DNA from: Roseofilum casamattae BLCC-M143
Lineage (GTDB): Bacteria > Cyanobacteriota > Cyanobacteriia > Cyanobacteriales > Desertifilaceae
Length of the DNA stretch: 64,000 bases
Assembly (NCBI RefSeq): GCF_030068455.1
Contig: NZ_JAQOSQ010000005.1
Coordinates: 146,197 to 210,196 of the forward strand
Direction of reading: 5' to 3'
Part shown: positions 46,705 through 55,951 of the stretch, piece by piece
How the letters are laid out: each line of letters begins with the position of its first letter
How positions within the stretch are numbered: position 1 is the first letter of the stretch
The notes under the pieces: model-generated
Seen by the model: only the letters and a program-made list of their open reading frames with translations
Databases searched by the model: none
What the model was told of the DNA's origin: nothing
Translations under genes and position numbers: made by a program

Positions 46705-48246
46705 ATGAAGGACAACACCATCAGAGCATCTACAGAAGATATTTTAGTTGTTGATGATAATTATCATAATATCCGATTTCTGTCTAAAATTTTGACACAA
46801 CAAGGGTATAAGGTTCGCAAAGCTGTTAATGCACAATTAGCCATCAATGCCGTTGAAGCCTTTCCTCCCGATCTAATTTTACTCGATATTATGATGCCTG
46901 ATATGGATGGATACCAGCTCTGCAAATACTTTAAAAGCAATGGCCAGTATCGAAAAATTCCAATAATTTTCATGAGTGCTCTAGATGGGACCCTAGATAA
47001 AGATAAAGCCTTCCGATCGGGTGCTGCTGACTATTTGACTAAGCCAATTCAAATTGAAGAAATTTTATCTAAAGTTCGCATTCAGCTGAGTTTGCTGCAC
47101 ATGCAAAACTTATTGATCGAACAAGCTCAACAACTCCGCGAAGAGTCGATCGCGCGCAAACATGCAGAAGAAAATTATCGAAGTATCTTTGAAAATGCGA
47201 TTAATGGGATGTGCCAAACCACAAAAGAAGGGAAATTTATTAAAGCAAACTTGGCATTAGCGCAAATGTATGGCTATAAATCTCCAGACGAATTAATGGA
47301 CTCAATTCCCAGCCTAAATCAGAATTTTTACGTGCGATCGAAACGCCGAGATGAATTTTTAGCTTACATGGAAGTCTTTGAGACGGTTCAAGGATTTGAG
47401 TCGGAAATTTATCGCCAAGATGGTAGCACCCTCTGGATTTCTGAGAATGTCCGCAAAGTCATTGACGCAAAAGGAAACTTTTTATACTTTGAAGAGATTG
47501 TACAAGATGTAACTGAAAAGCGGGCAATGGAAACCGAACTGCAAGAGCAACGTCGAGTATCGGAAGAATTGCTTTTAAATATTTTGCCTCAGTACATTGC
47601 GGAAAAACTGAAAAGAAATCGACATAATATTGCTGATTTCTTACCAGAAGTTGCAGTATTGTTTGCCGACTTAGTTGGGTTTACTGAACTATCGGCGAAA
47701 ATCGACCCAACCAAATTAGTCGATCTTCTCAATGAAATTTTTTCGGCGTTCGATCAGTTAACCTCCGATCGCGGATTAGAGAAAATTAAGACTATTGGCG
47801 ATGCTTATATGGTGGTCGGAGGTCTACCGCGCTATGGCAAAGATCGTAGTGCCGAGAGCGATCCCATCGAACAAGTAGTTAATTTAGCCCTATCAATGCA
47901 AGCTAAAATTCAGGAATTTCAACGTCCAATTTTATCAGACACTAATTCCGTCGATGGGCAGATCGATTCCTTTGAGCTGCGCATTGGAATTAATGCCGGA
48001 CCGGTGGTCGCTGGAGTTATTGGCGTGAGTAAATTTCAGTTAGATTTATGGGGCGATACGGTGAATATTGCCTCTCGCATGGAGTCTCAAGGAGAGCCAG
48101 GTAAAATTCAGGTAACTGAAGCCATCTACGAACGCTTAAAAGATCGCTTTAGTTTTGCCGAGCGCGGTCAAATTGACGTTAAAGGTCGGGGAGACATGAC
48201 CACTTATTGGCTGTTAGATAAGTTACCAGACTCGGATCGTCCCTAA
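46705..48246 (+). CDS. REC-PAS class III adenylate cyclase
   Basis: A 513-residue protein: receiver (about 10-130, phosphorylatable Asp in LILLDIMMPDMDGYQ), a coiled linker, PAS (about 155-280), a second coiled linker, and a class III cyclase domain (about 310-510). Metal-binding aspartates lie in VLFADLVGFTELS and TIGDAYMVVGG. The purine-specifying residues are Lys in EKIKTIG and Asp in QLDLWGDTVNIASRM, the adenylate rather than guanylate pair. It should make cAMP under control of phosphorylation of its receiver. Being immediately downstream of the LOV hybrid kinase makes that kinase the likely donor. Confidence 0.92.
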   Translation: MKDNTIRASTEDILVVDDNYHNIRFLSKILTQQGYKVRKAVNAQLAINAVEAFPPDLILLDIMMPDMDGYQLCKYFKSNGQYRKIPIIFMSALDGTLDKDKAFRSGAADYLTKPIQIEEILSKVRIQLSLLHMQNLLIEQAQQLREESIARKHAEENYRSIFENAINGMCQTTKEGKFIKANLALAQMYGYKSPDELMDSIPSLNQNFYVRSKRRDEFLAYMEVFETVQGFESEIYRQDGSTLWISENVRKVIDAKGNFLYFEEIVQDVTEKRAMETELQEQRRVSEELLLNILPQYIAEKLKRNRHNIADFLPEVAVLFADLVGFTELSAKIDPTKLVDLLNEIFSAFDQLTSDRGLEKIKTIGDAYMVVGGLPRYGKDRSAESDPIEQVVNLALSMQAKIQEFQRPILSDTNSVDGQIDSFELRIGINAGPVVAGVIGVSKFQLDLWGDTVNIASRMESQGEPGKIQVTEAIYERLKDRFSFAERGQIDVKGRGDMTTYWLLDKLPDSDRP

Positions 48247-48350
48247 CGGCTAAACTCTGGAATCTTAACATCGAAAAAGTATTGGGAAAGTATCGGGGCG
48301 ATCGCCAAGCACTATAAAATCTTAACGGTTCTCTTTCCATATATTGCTCT

Positions 48351-49022
48351 ATGCTAACCGTTGCTCTACCCAAAGGTGCCTTGCTCCGAGAAACGATCGA
48401 ACTGCTCCAACAAGTCGGTCTAGATTTTAGCGCCTTTCTCGACTCTAGCAATCGTCAACTCCAAATTTGCGATCGCAGTGGAACCATGCAAGGTCTCCTA
48501 GTTCGCGCCCAAGACGTCCCCGTATACGTCGAATACGGTCAAGCTCAATTGGGTATTGTTGGCTATGACGTTCTGCGCGAAAAGCAGCCAACCGTTGCCC
48601 AACTGGTCGATCTCGGCTTTGGCTACTGTCGCATGTCCGTCGCCGTGAAACAAGGCACCTATCAGCGCGCTGCAGACTTACCCGCTCACTGTCGGGTCGC
48701 CTCCAAATCAGTTCGCTGCGCCAGAGAATATTTTCATAGCTTAGATTTACCGGTGGAGATTATCCCCTTATACGGCTCCGTCGAACTCGGTCCAATTACA
48801 GACATGTCCGAGGCCATCGTCGATTTAGTTTCCACCGGACGCACCTTGCGCGAAAACGGTCTGGTAGAAATCGAAAAACTATTCGACAGCACGGCCTATC
48901 TCATTGCTCATCCCCTCAGCTATCGGCTGAATGTGGACGAAATTCACGATTGGATGACTCGGTTACGGAATCTGACAGCTCCCAAAGCATCGGAGTTAAC
49001 GAACCAATCGGAACTCGGATGA
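48351..49022 (+). CDS. hisG: ATP phosphoribosyltransferase, short form
   Basis: A 223-residue HisG_S, the catalytic subunit of the first step of histidine synthesis (ATP + PRPP). It starts [19 protein letters not shown]. Further motifs: [54 protein letters not shown] and the PRPP loop [16 protein letters not shown]. The C-terminal regulatory domain of the long form is absent, so it needs HisZ, which is not in this window. It is preceded by 104 bp without a recognisable ribosome site. Confidence 0.95.
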   Translation: MLTVALPKGALLRETIELLQQVGLDFSAFLDSSNRQLQICDRSGTMQGLLVRAQDVPVYVEYGQAQLGIVGYDVLREKQPTVAQLVDLGFGYCRMSVAVKQGTYQRAADLPAHCRVASKSVRCAREYFHSLDLPVEIIPLYGSVELGPITDMSEAIVDLVSTGRTLRENGLVEIEKLFDSTAYLIAHPLSYRLNVDEIHDWMTRLRNLTAPKASELTNQSELG

Positions 49023-49112
49023 TACAGTGAAAGTAGTATCCCAAATAGCAACAAATATTACTAAATGAGATACTGGGAAAAAAATTAGATCCTCTCGCTT
49101 GCTGAAGGTCTC

Positions 49113-51185
49113 ATGATGAAATTTTGGAAAAAAAGTATACTGGTGCAGATTGTTGGTTCTTTCTCGCTCCTATCCTTAGTCATTGTATCCTTAGTAGGAT
49201 ATATGGCCTTTCATCAAGCTAGAGCATCTCTGAAAGCATCAGCCTTCGACAACCTACTGGCGATCGCCTCCTTAAAAGAGGAAGAGTTAAACTACTGGTT
49301 AACCGATCGCCGCCGCACTTTAATCGCTCTGAGTCAGCTCCCCGAAGTACGGAAATGGTCAAAAATTGCCACGGCCAACGATCCGTCCAGCTCGGAGCAT
49401 CAATCTGCCATCAAGGATCTCCAAAAAGCCTTGAGCATTTTTATCGGCGATCGTGCCGATTATCAAGAAATCTTTTTACTCTCCAATACCGGTCGCGTTT
49501 TGGTTTCCACTAAACCAAATAATATCGGACGTTACGGAGACGTTCTCAATAGCAGTGAAGTTATTGTCGGTCAGGAAAATACCTTTATTGCTAACTTTTA
49601 TCGTTCCTCAGATACAGGACTGCCAGCAGTCACCTTTACCATTTCTCTATTTGATGAAACCAATCGGCGATGGGGATTACTTGCCGTTCACCTCAATCTG
49701 GATCGCATCGATCGGATTATTCGCAATAATCCAGGCTTGGGAAAAACAGGAGAAACCTATTTAGTTGCCGATCTCAGAAGTTCTCGCGGTAACCACTACT
49801 CTTTCGTCTCTCCGCAACGATTTGGCTCGGATGAATTTCCCCACGGAATTAACAGTTTCGGCATCGAACAAGCCATGGCTGGAAATGACGATCGCGATTC
49901 CTATCTTAATTATCGCCAAATTTCAGTCATCGGAGTTTATCGTTGGCTAGAATCCCAGAATGTGGCATTACTCGTCGAAATCGAGCAGGATGAAGCCTTA
50001 GCACCGGCCAATCAATTAGCTTATTTTATTGCCTTAGTTGGTTTGGGCTTAGCTGCCTTGATGACTGTGGGAATTTGGATCGTCGGTCGCCAGATTGTCA
50101 AACCTATTTTATCGATGGCGGACGGAGCGCGCGAACTGAGCCGAAATGTAAAACTAGCTCAGTTCTCCAGTTTGCAAAGCATTCCAATCTTAACCGAAAA
50201 TGAAGTTGGCTTGCTGGGAGCAACTTTTAACGAACTCGTGCAACAATTGCAAGAATCTTACGAGCATTTACAAGAATATAGCTATACTCTCGAGACAAAA
50301 GTTAGCGATCGCACTCAAGAACTTAAAGACAAAAACAAATATCTAAACTTAGCCATGAAGCAACTACAGCAAACTCAAATGCAATTGATCCAGAATGAAA
50401 AAATGGCTAGCTTAGGGCAAATGGTCGCTGGAATTGCCCATGAAATCAATAATCCAGTCAGTTTTATTCATAGTAATTTGCATCCCTTAGATGAATATAT
50501 CAACGATTTACTGCAATTAATTTCACTCTATGAAGATCATTATCTCAACAATGTTCCTGCCATTGATATAGCAAAAGAAGATGTGGATCTAGATTTTATA
50601 CAAGCCGATTTACCAAAAATTATTAATTCCATGAAGATCGGGACTACTCGCATTCAAGAAATTACGATAGGATTGCGCAATTTTTCGCGACTGGATGAAT
50701 CGGAACGAAAATCAGCCAATCTGCATGAAGGTTTAGAAAGTACCTTGCTAATTTTTGCAAATCGCTTGCAAGCCCAGGATAATCGACCGGAAATTAAGGC
50801 ATTCAAAAACTACGGCGATCTGCCGAAAATTGAATGTTATCCGGGACAAATGAATCAAGTTTTTCTCAATCTGATCGGTAATGCAATCGATGCCTTAGAA
50901 CCGGGAGCGATCGCCGGCGAAAATCCCACCCCAACGATCCGGATTAGTACGGAATATCAGAAGAATAAAATTATCATTACGATCGCCGATAACGGTCCGG
51001 GTATCTCTGCGGAAACTCAGGCGAAAATCTTTGACCCATTTTTTACAACAAAGGCGATTGGTAAAGGTACTGGATTGGGCTTATCTATCAGTCATTCCAT
51101 CATCGTCGATCGCCACAAAGGAGAATTACAGTGTTTTTCAACTCCTGGAAAAGGAACGGAATTTATTGTATCTATCCCTATTTAA
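49113..51185 (+). CDS. membrane sensor histidine kinase (Cache-HAMP-HATPase)
   Basis: A 690-residue sensor kinase. It has two transmembrane helices (about 12-32 and 305-328) around a periplasmic double-Cache sensor (about 35-300). A HAMP domain (about 330-385), a coiled coil with many glutamines, and a HisKA-like domain with H443 (GIAHEINNPVSFIHSN) follow. A long insert precedes HATPase_c with NLIGNAIDAL, DNGPGIS and GTGLGLSISHSII. The HEINNP form is of the DctB/cyanobacterial type. A GAAGG lies just before the start. No receiver is attached and no response-regulator gene is adjacent; the transporter gene follows after 10 bp and may be co-expressed. Confidence 0.9.
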   Translation: MMKFWKKSILVQIVGSFSLLSLVIVSLVGYMAFHQARASLKASAFDNLLAIASLKEEELNYWLTDRRRTLIALSQLPEVRKWSKIATANDPSSSEHQSAIKDLQKALSIFIGDRADYQEIFLLSNTGRVLVSTKPNNIGRYGDVLNSSEVIVGQENTFIANFYRSSDTGLPAVTFTISLFDETNRRWGLLAVHLNLDRIDRIIRNNPGLGKTGETYLVADLRSSRGNHYSFVSPQRFGSDEFPHGINSFGIEQAMAGNDDRDSYLNYRQISVIGVYRWLESQNVALLVEIEQDEALAPANQLAYFIALVGLGLAALMTVGIWIVGRQIVKPILSMADGARELSRNVKLAQFSSLQSIPILTENEVGLLGATFNELVQQLQESYEHLQEYSYTLETKVSDRTQELKDKNKYLNLAMKQLQQTQMQLIQNEKMASLGQMVAGIAHEINNPVSFIHSNLHPLDEYINDLLQLISLYEDHYLNNVPAIDIAKEDVDLDFIQADLPKIINSMKIGTTRIQEITIGLRNFSRLDESERKSANLHEGLESTLLIFANRLQAQDNRPEIKAFKNYGDLPKIECYPGQMNQVFLNLIGNAIDALEPGAIAGENPTPTIRISTEYQKNKIIITIADNGPGISAETQAKIFDPFFTTKAIGKGTGLGLSISHSIIVDRHKGELQCFSTPGKGTEFIVSIPI

Positions 51186-51195
51186 GCAATGAATT

Positions 51196-52401
51196 ATGAC
51201 TAAGATTTCCTCATCGAGTTCGGTTTTGTGGTTGCAAGTCTTTGCTCTAGCGGGCGTGCAAGGAGCCATTACCTTGACTTGGGTGATTTATGACTTTTAC
51301 CTGCAAGACCTATTAGTTGCCTTCGGGTTTGCTGCTCCTTTCGCTGCAACCTTGCTCATTATCGAAAATGCGATCGCCGCCATTTGCGAACCTATAATGG
51401 GCGGACTCTCGGAGAGCCAATATCGTTGGATGGCCAGTGGCTTACCCTTCATTAGCTTAGGAGTCATCCTCTCCTCAGCGCTATTTATCGCCATTCCAGC
51501 CATCGCGATCTGGGGCAATACCCCCGCTCTGAAATGGTTCTTGCCGGTTATCCTCGTGGCTTGGACAACCGCAATGACCGTATTCCGCGCCCCTGCATTA
51601 TCCCTACTCAAGCGCTACTCCAAGCCCGCCAGCCTCCCCCAAGCGGCCAGCATCATCACCTTTATGGGGTCATTTGTCGGAGCTTGGCGATCGGTCGCCC
51701 GCGATTTCTTGTTAAGCTTGGGGCCGGCAGTCACCTTCACCGTCGGCTCTGTCGTCCTACTCCTGGCAACCGGACTGCTGCGCTTTTTCCATCCTCCTCA
51801 GTCTCCAGATTCCGAGTTGGAAGCAACTGAGAGTACAATCGAGCCAGTGTCTATCCCTATTTTCGCCATTATCGCTCTGATGGGAACAGCCATGGCGTGG
51901 ACCACTCGGTTTTTGTTCGGTAACCTGCCTGGAGCGATCGCAACCCAGTTGCCCCAGATGGATATCGATCGGTTTATGCTAGGCTTCGGGCTATTTATGG
52001 CATTCACCACCCTGTTAGCCGGACAGATCGGCACGCGACTGGGGAATGAGAAAGCTATGACGATGGGAGTTGTCGGCGTTGTTCTTTGTTTGCCCTTGGT
52101 TGCGACGAATAGCGCGATGCTTCTCTTTGTTCTGGCTCTATTCGGTATTGCGATCGCTTATCCTTTAATTTGGAATGGAGTCATTCCCCTCGCCCTCTCC
52201 ACCGTCCCCTCCCATCGCGCGGGGTTAGGAATCGGTTGCTTTTTTGGCGGGTTTACCGCAGGCATGACCCTGTTTAATTTAATTATTCTCCCCCAGCAAG
52301 GTAATCTGAGCGTTTTGACTGGGGCGATCGCCGGAGCCATCAGTTGCGCGGCCATCGGCGTTTTAACTATAGTTCTCAATCGCGAGCAGTCCACTTATTG
52401 A
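51196..52401 (+). CDS. MFS-type membrane transporter
   Basis: A 401-residue polytopic protein with about 12 hydrophobic segments in two halves, split by a loop near residue 200-220 (FFHPPQSPDSELEATES). It resembles cyanobacterial MFS/SLC45-like carriers; no substrate motif is evident. It starts 10 bp after the sensor kinase stop, which suggests a transcription unit in which the kinase might sense the transported compound (inference). Its end overlaps the convergent CheD-fold gene by 7 bp. Confidence 0.78.
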   Translation: MTKISSSSSVLWLQVFALAGVQGAITLTWVIYDFYLQDLLVAFGFAAPFAATLLIIENAIAAICEPIMGGLSESQYRWMASGLPFISLGVILSSALFIAIPAIAIWGNTPALKWFLPVILVAWTTAMTVFRAPALSLLKRYSKPASLPQAASIITFMGSFVGAWRSVARDFLLSLGPAVTFTVGSVVLLLATGLLRFFHPPQSPDSELEATESTIEPVSIPIFAIIALMGTAMAWTTRFLFGNLPGAIATQLPQMDIDRFMLGFGLFMAFTTLLAGQIGTRLGNEKAMTMGVVGVVLCLPLVATNSAMLLFVLALFGIAIAYPLIWNGVIPLALSTVPSHRAGLGIGCFFGGFTAGMTLFNLIILPQQGNLSVLTGAIAGAISCAAIGVLTIVLNREQSTY

Positions 52402-53945
52402 CCGTAGTCATCATCATCGAAAAATGCTTTGTTATTTTTGTTATCAAGAATAAACTCCTCGTAGTCTTCCATAGTTAGATTCTCCAACTCAACTCCGTCT
52501 TGTTGTCGAGCAGCGATCCAAGCATCGCGCATCTTATCCATATCAATTTTAGTCAGATCCATACCACTTCCCAAAGTCAAGAACTTGACATCAGCTTCTC
52601 CTTTAAGATCCTCTAACTTCCCTTGCTCGTATCTGATTTCCTCCAACGCTATTTCCAGATCGTCATACACAATCTCTGATGAGGTCAACGCCAAGAACTG
52701 GGATGGCAAATTCTCTGAAATGTCTTTATTCTCTTCATCTTTCAGGCTTCGCAAATTGACAGTTGCTTTCGGATGAACGAACCCTGTATTCACCTCCAGG
52801 ACACCATCCTCTAAGCTAATCGAAATCGTTCCAGCAAAACCTTGCTGATTGCTAACGGTTGAATTGTATTTGGTTTGGCAAAAGCTAAAAAAGTTAGCCA
52901 TTTCTTGTTGGTTACTGGCGTGCAGTTTGCCCAGTTCTTTATCTTGTGCGTCCTCTGAGTTTGGAGATACATTCATATGAGCACCAGCATAGATATAAAC
53001 ATGAGTGGGCTGAATGTATTTCGCCATATTTACCATTTCCATTGCCTGGTTGTCCAGACTCCCTGTTGCGTAGTGAAATAAACCACCTAACTTCGTACTA
53101 TTGTTAAACATTACCACTGGAGTGCAGGTGGTAAAATTGTGCGACACAATCGTCGTTTTTCGTAAATCTGCCGTTCCTCCCTGACCTTGATACACGCGGA
53201 GGACGTTAGGACTCTCAGAATTGGATGATTCAAGATTAGCAACAATATTATGATGCTCGGCATAAACTTGTTCTTGCAGTTGAATAATGCCTGCTTTCCG
53301 GGTTTTGCTTTTCTTATTTTCGTTCCACTTCCCTTGCTTTTCGTGCTTGTAGCTCAGAGTTCCAGTGTCAGAATCAACATCAATCGTCAGATACTTATTC
53401 ATCCACACGTAACATAAATGACCGATTTTCCGCAACATGGCTAACTTCTGCTCGACAGAGGCATTATCTTTGGTCGTATGGTAAGCCGCCAGAGCATTTT
53501 TAATATTCGTGTAACTGGCACCTGCCTTGCCGAAACCCGTATATTTTGTTTGATTATTAAACGTATTTGCAGCCATCACATCCCGTTGGATGACCGTGCT
53601 GGAGGAGAGGGAAGAGCGTTGCAGAGTTAATCCAGCATGTTGTCTCTGCGGCCGGAGGATGGGTTCTACAGGCTGGCGAGCAGAGTTATTTAGCTCTTCT
53701 ATTGTTGGAGCAAAACGAGAAACGCGAGGGTATGAGGTGCTATCTTGCTTAGCTTGGACGGTATTCGAGACAGGATAACCATAAGGTTGGTTAACATTTT
53801 TTCCAGAGCGTTGCAATATAGGCTGGTAGTTAGGTTTTGATGTATTATTTTTCGAGGAAGTTGAGGGGATTTTTGGCCCGAACTGACTGGAGGAGGGTGA
53901 AGTCCTGGACTGGTTGTTTTTTTTACGGCGCTCAAAGATTGGCAT
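52395..53945 (-). CDS. candidate injected effector: disordered QR-motif N-terminus plus CheD-fold deamidase-like domain
   Basis: A 516-residue protein. Residues 1-125 are low-complexity, Ser/Asn/Gln-rich, with LQRS, LQRSS and VIQRDV motifs like those in eCIS-linked DUF4157-type cargo. Residues about 262-400 resemble CheD: C274 in TTCTPVVMFNNSTKLGGLFH with H291 exactly 17 residues later (CheD spacing), Ser268 at -6 where CheD and BLF1 have Thr, then VYIYAGAHMN and a following ELGKLHASNQQEMANFF, paralleling FGGA.M...IG..N in CheD. The helical region 125-240 and the acidic C-terminus (ending DDDDYGQ) are unassigned. There are no chemotaxis genes nearby. A glutamine deamidase or transglutaminase activity is an inference. 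Confidence 0.8.
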   Translation of the reverse strand: MPIFERRKKNNQSRTSPSSSQFGPKIPSTSSKNNTSKPNYQPILQRSGKNVNQPYGYPVSNTVQAKQDSTSYPRVSRFAPTIEELNNSARQPVEPILRPQRQHAGLTLQRSSLSSSTVIQRDVMAANTFNNQTKYTGFGKAGASYTNIKNALAAYHTTKDNASVEQKLAMLRKIGHLCYVWMNKYLTIDVDSDTGTLSYKHEKQGKWNENKKSKTRKAGIIQLQEQVYAEHHNIVANLESSNSESPNVLRVYQGQGGTADLRKTTIVSHNFTTCTPVVMFNNSTKLGGLFHYATGSLDNQAMEMVNMAKYIQPTHVYIYAGAHMNVSPNSEDAQDKELGKLHASNQQEMANFFSFCQTKYNSTVSNQQGFAGTISISLEDGVLEVNTGFVHPKATVNLRSLKDEENKDISENLPSQFLALTSSEIVYDDLEIALEEIRYEQGKLEDLKGEADVKFLTLGSGMDLTKIDMDKMRDAWIAARQQDGVELENLTMEDYEEFILDNKNNKAFFDDDDYGQ

Positions 53946-54066
53946 AAGTAATATTCTCCAGAGCAGATTTTGGTTTGGCGATCGCGCGCCAACGTTCTCA
54001 TTAACAATTATCCCAAATTTAACCCTCTAGCGTCCAGTTAATGATTGACTCGAATAACTCAACGGC

Positions 54067-54639
54067 TCACCATATCGATCGCAAACTTAAGGTAAATCCC
54101 GGTAAAACATCTTCTCCAGAAACCCGATCTGGGTCGTTTAAACATTCCACTTCTCGAGCGGGTCGATAGATTTCTACTTGTCGCGATCGCGGAATAATCA
54201 ACCATCCCAAACGAGTCCCATTATCGAGATATTCTTGCATTTTCTCTTGGGTAGTTTTGAGGCGATCGCTCGGAGAGAGTAATTCAATTGCAAAATCCGG
54301 ACAAAGAGGCAAAAATCCTTTTTTCTCATCGGCAGTCAATTCTTGCCAACGCTCTAAAGGTATCCAGGCTGCGTCTGGAGAGCGATCGGCACCATTCGGT
54401 AATTTAAATCCAGTAGAAGAGTCAAAAACCTTCCCTAGTTTATTTTGTTCGTTCCAGACCCAAAGTTGGGCAGTCAATCCAGCATTGCTATTTCCTGTTT
54501 CGCCTCCTGTTGGTGACATAATAATTAAATCTCCACGAGCATTGCGCTCGAATCTTAAATTGCGGTTATTCTGGCAGAGCTGAAAAAATTGCTCGTCACT
54601 CATGTTAATTGAAGTTAAGTTTACCGTAAAAGCAGTCAT
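54067..54639 (-). CDS. Uma2-family (DUF820) restriction-endonuclease-fold protein
   Basis: A 190-residue Uma2 protein. The family pattern is complete: MSPTGGETG near residue 38, FKLPNGADRSPDAAWI (Asp of the core), then FLPLCPDFAIELLSPSDRLK and LGWLIIPRSRQVEIYRP. This large cyanobacterial family has a PD-(D/E)XK-like fold; the biological role is unclear. It stands alone, with 84 bp before the divergent creatininase-family gene. Confidence 0.9.
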   Translation of the reverse strand: MTAFTVNLTSINMSDEQFFQLCQNNRNLRFERNARGDLIIMSPTGGETGNSNAGLTAQLWVWNEQNKLGKVFDSSTGFKLPNGADRSPDAAWIPLERWQELTADEKKGFLPLCPDFAIELLSPSDRLKTTQEKMQEYLDNGTRLGWLIIPRSRQVEIYRPAREVECLNDPDRVSGEDVLPGFTLSLRSIW

Positions 54640-54723
54640 GATTGGAATAGGATAGTTGAGAGAATTTCCAGGAATACTTGGGAAGCGATCGTGTTACTCT
54701 CAATTATAATCTAAAAAAACATC

Positions 54724-55524
54724 ATGCATAGTTTGATTCCACCCCATCGCTTTTTTCCCTATTTGACTTGGACGGATATTGCCGAGATGCCGGAGAAAGA
54801 CCGGACGATTATCGTGCAACCCGTAGGCGCCATCGAACAGCACGGGCCGCATCTTCCCTTAATTGTAGACTCGGCGATCGCCACCTCAGTCCTCGGAAAA
54901 GCACTCGAACTCATCCCCGAAAATCTCCCCGTCTACGCTCTTCCGACTCAGTATTACGGCAAATCCAACGAACATATTAATTTCCCCGGAACTATTACCC
55001 TCAGCGCGCAAACTTTACTCGCCGTTCTCACTGAAGTTGGAGAGAGCATTTATCGCGCCGGATTTCGGAAATTAGTCTTTCTCAATGCTCATGGCGGACA
55101 ACCGGAAATCATTAGTATTGTAGCTCGCGACTTGCACGTTAAGTATCCCGATTTTATGGTATTTCCTCTCTTCGTTTGGCGAGTACCTAATGCCGGAAAA
55201 GAGTTACTTTCAAGTAAAGAAATGGAGTTGGGAATTCATGCCGGAGATGGAGAAACCAGCGTCATGCTTTCCTTATTGCCAGAACAAGTTCATATGGAGC
55301 GAGCCGCGTGCGAATTTCCGCGAGGATTGCCGACTGATGAAAGTATGCTTTCCTTAGAAGGAAAATGTCCGTTTGCGTGGCTAACAGACGAGCTAACTGA
55401 AAGTGGAGTCCTGGGAGATGCAACCGTTGCGACGAAAGAAAAAGGCGATCGCCTCCTCGACTCCCTCGCCCGAAGTTGGGCGAAACTGCTACAGGATATC
55501 TATAATTTTCCCGGAACCAATTAA
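54724..55524 (+). CDS. creatininase-family amidohydrolase
   Basis: A 266-residue metal-dependent hydrolase of the creatininase family. Metal ligands are visible: E and H in VGAIEQHGPHLPL (about 37-49), D in LIVDSAIA, H in FLNAHGGQ and E in HAGDGETSVM. Family members cleave cyclic amides in creatinine, pterin or mycofactocin-type maturation; the substrate here cannot be told. It is a single gene of normal length. Confidence 0.88.
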   Translation: MHSLIPPHRFFPYLTWTDIAEMPEKDRTIIVQPVGAIEQHGPHLPLIVDSAIATSVLGKALELIPENLPVYALPTQYYGKSNEHINFPGTITLSAQTLLAVLTEVGESIYRAGFRKLVFLNAHGGQPEIISIVARDLHVKYPDFMVFPLFVWRVPNAGKELLSSKEMELGIHAGDGETSVMLSLLPEQVHMERAACEFPRGLPTDESMLSLEGKCPFAWLTDELTESGVLGDATVATKEKGDRLLDSLARSWAKLLQDIYNFPGTN

Positions 55525-55583
55525 CCAGAATTGAGGTTAAGCTAAAGACTAGCAGTCAACGTTAGACAAAACGTAACGACCGA

Positions 55584-55893
55584 TGCAAACTGGTACAGCT
55601 CGAACCATTTCTTTAAGCCAGTTAGAAGAAAAATTTCAACTGAGATATGTCAAAGATCCTGCTGTTTTCTTAGAATGGCAGAGTAATTTGCCCGAGTTGA
55701 GCCAGATGGCAGGGCAAACGCTACCCCCTGATTTTCTCATTTCGAGTATGCGTTTGCCCTGATACCCGAGCCAGATGGCTTTACCTACGCTCTCTCCGAT
55801 GAATTCAACTTGCGCAACCGCGACAATGGGTTGTACGCCGTTCTCCAAATTCTCAAGCACCTCGCGAGTCTATTGGCGATCGCTCGGCCTTAA
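55584..55893 (+). pseudogene. decayed remnant of a cyanobacterial restriction-endonuclease-like protein
   Basis: From an ATG at 55584 one frame reads MQTGTARTISLSQLEEKFQL and ...FLEWQSNLPEL, then stops. A second frame from 55732 reads FEYAFALIPEPDGF, then LSDEFNLRNRDNGLYAVLQI LKHLASLLAIA and stops at 55891. These resemble the N- and C-terminal ends of a common cyanobacterial nuclease-like family (SLSDLEQKF..., ...YxVLQILK). The central catalytic part is deleted and the frame is shifted. Called from pattern memory only. Confidence 0.5.
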
Positions 55894-55951
55894 CGGCGAG
55901 GGTTATACTTCTATTGCGATCGCCTTTCAAAGAGATTCTTTACAGAATATT

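Noticed and set aside
55636..55860. A minus-strand 74-codon frame between the creatininase and Mce genes
   Set aside because: It is the shadow of the decayed plus-strand gene, which carries the recognisable family-like sequence.
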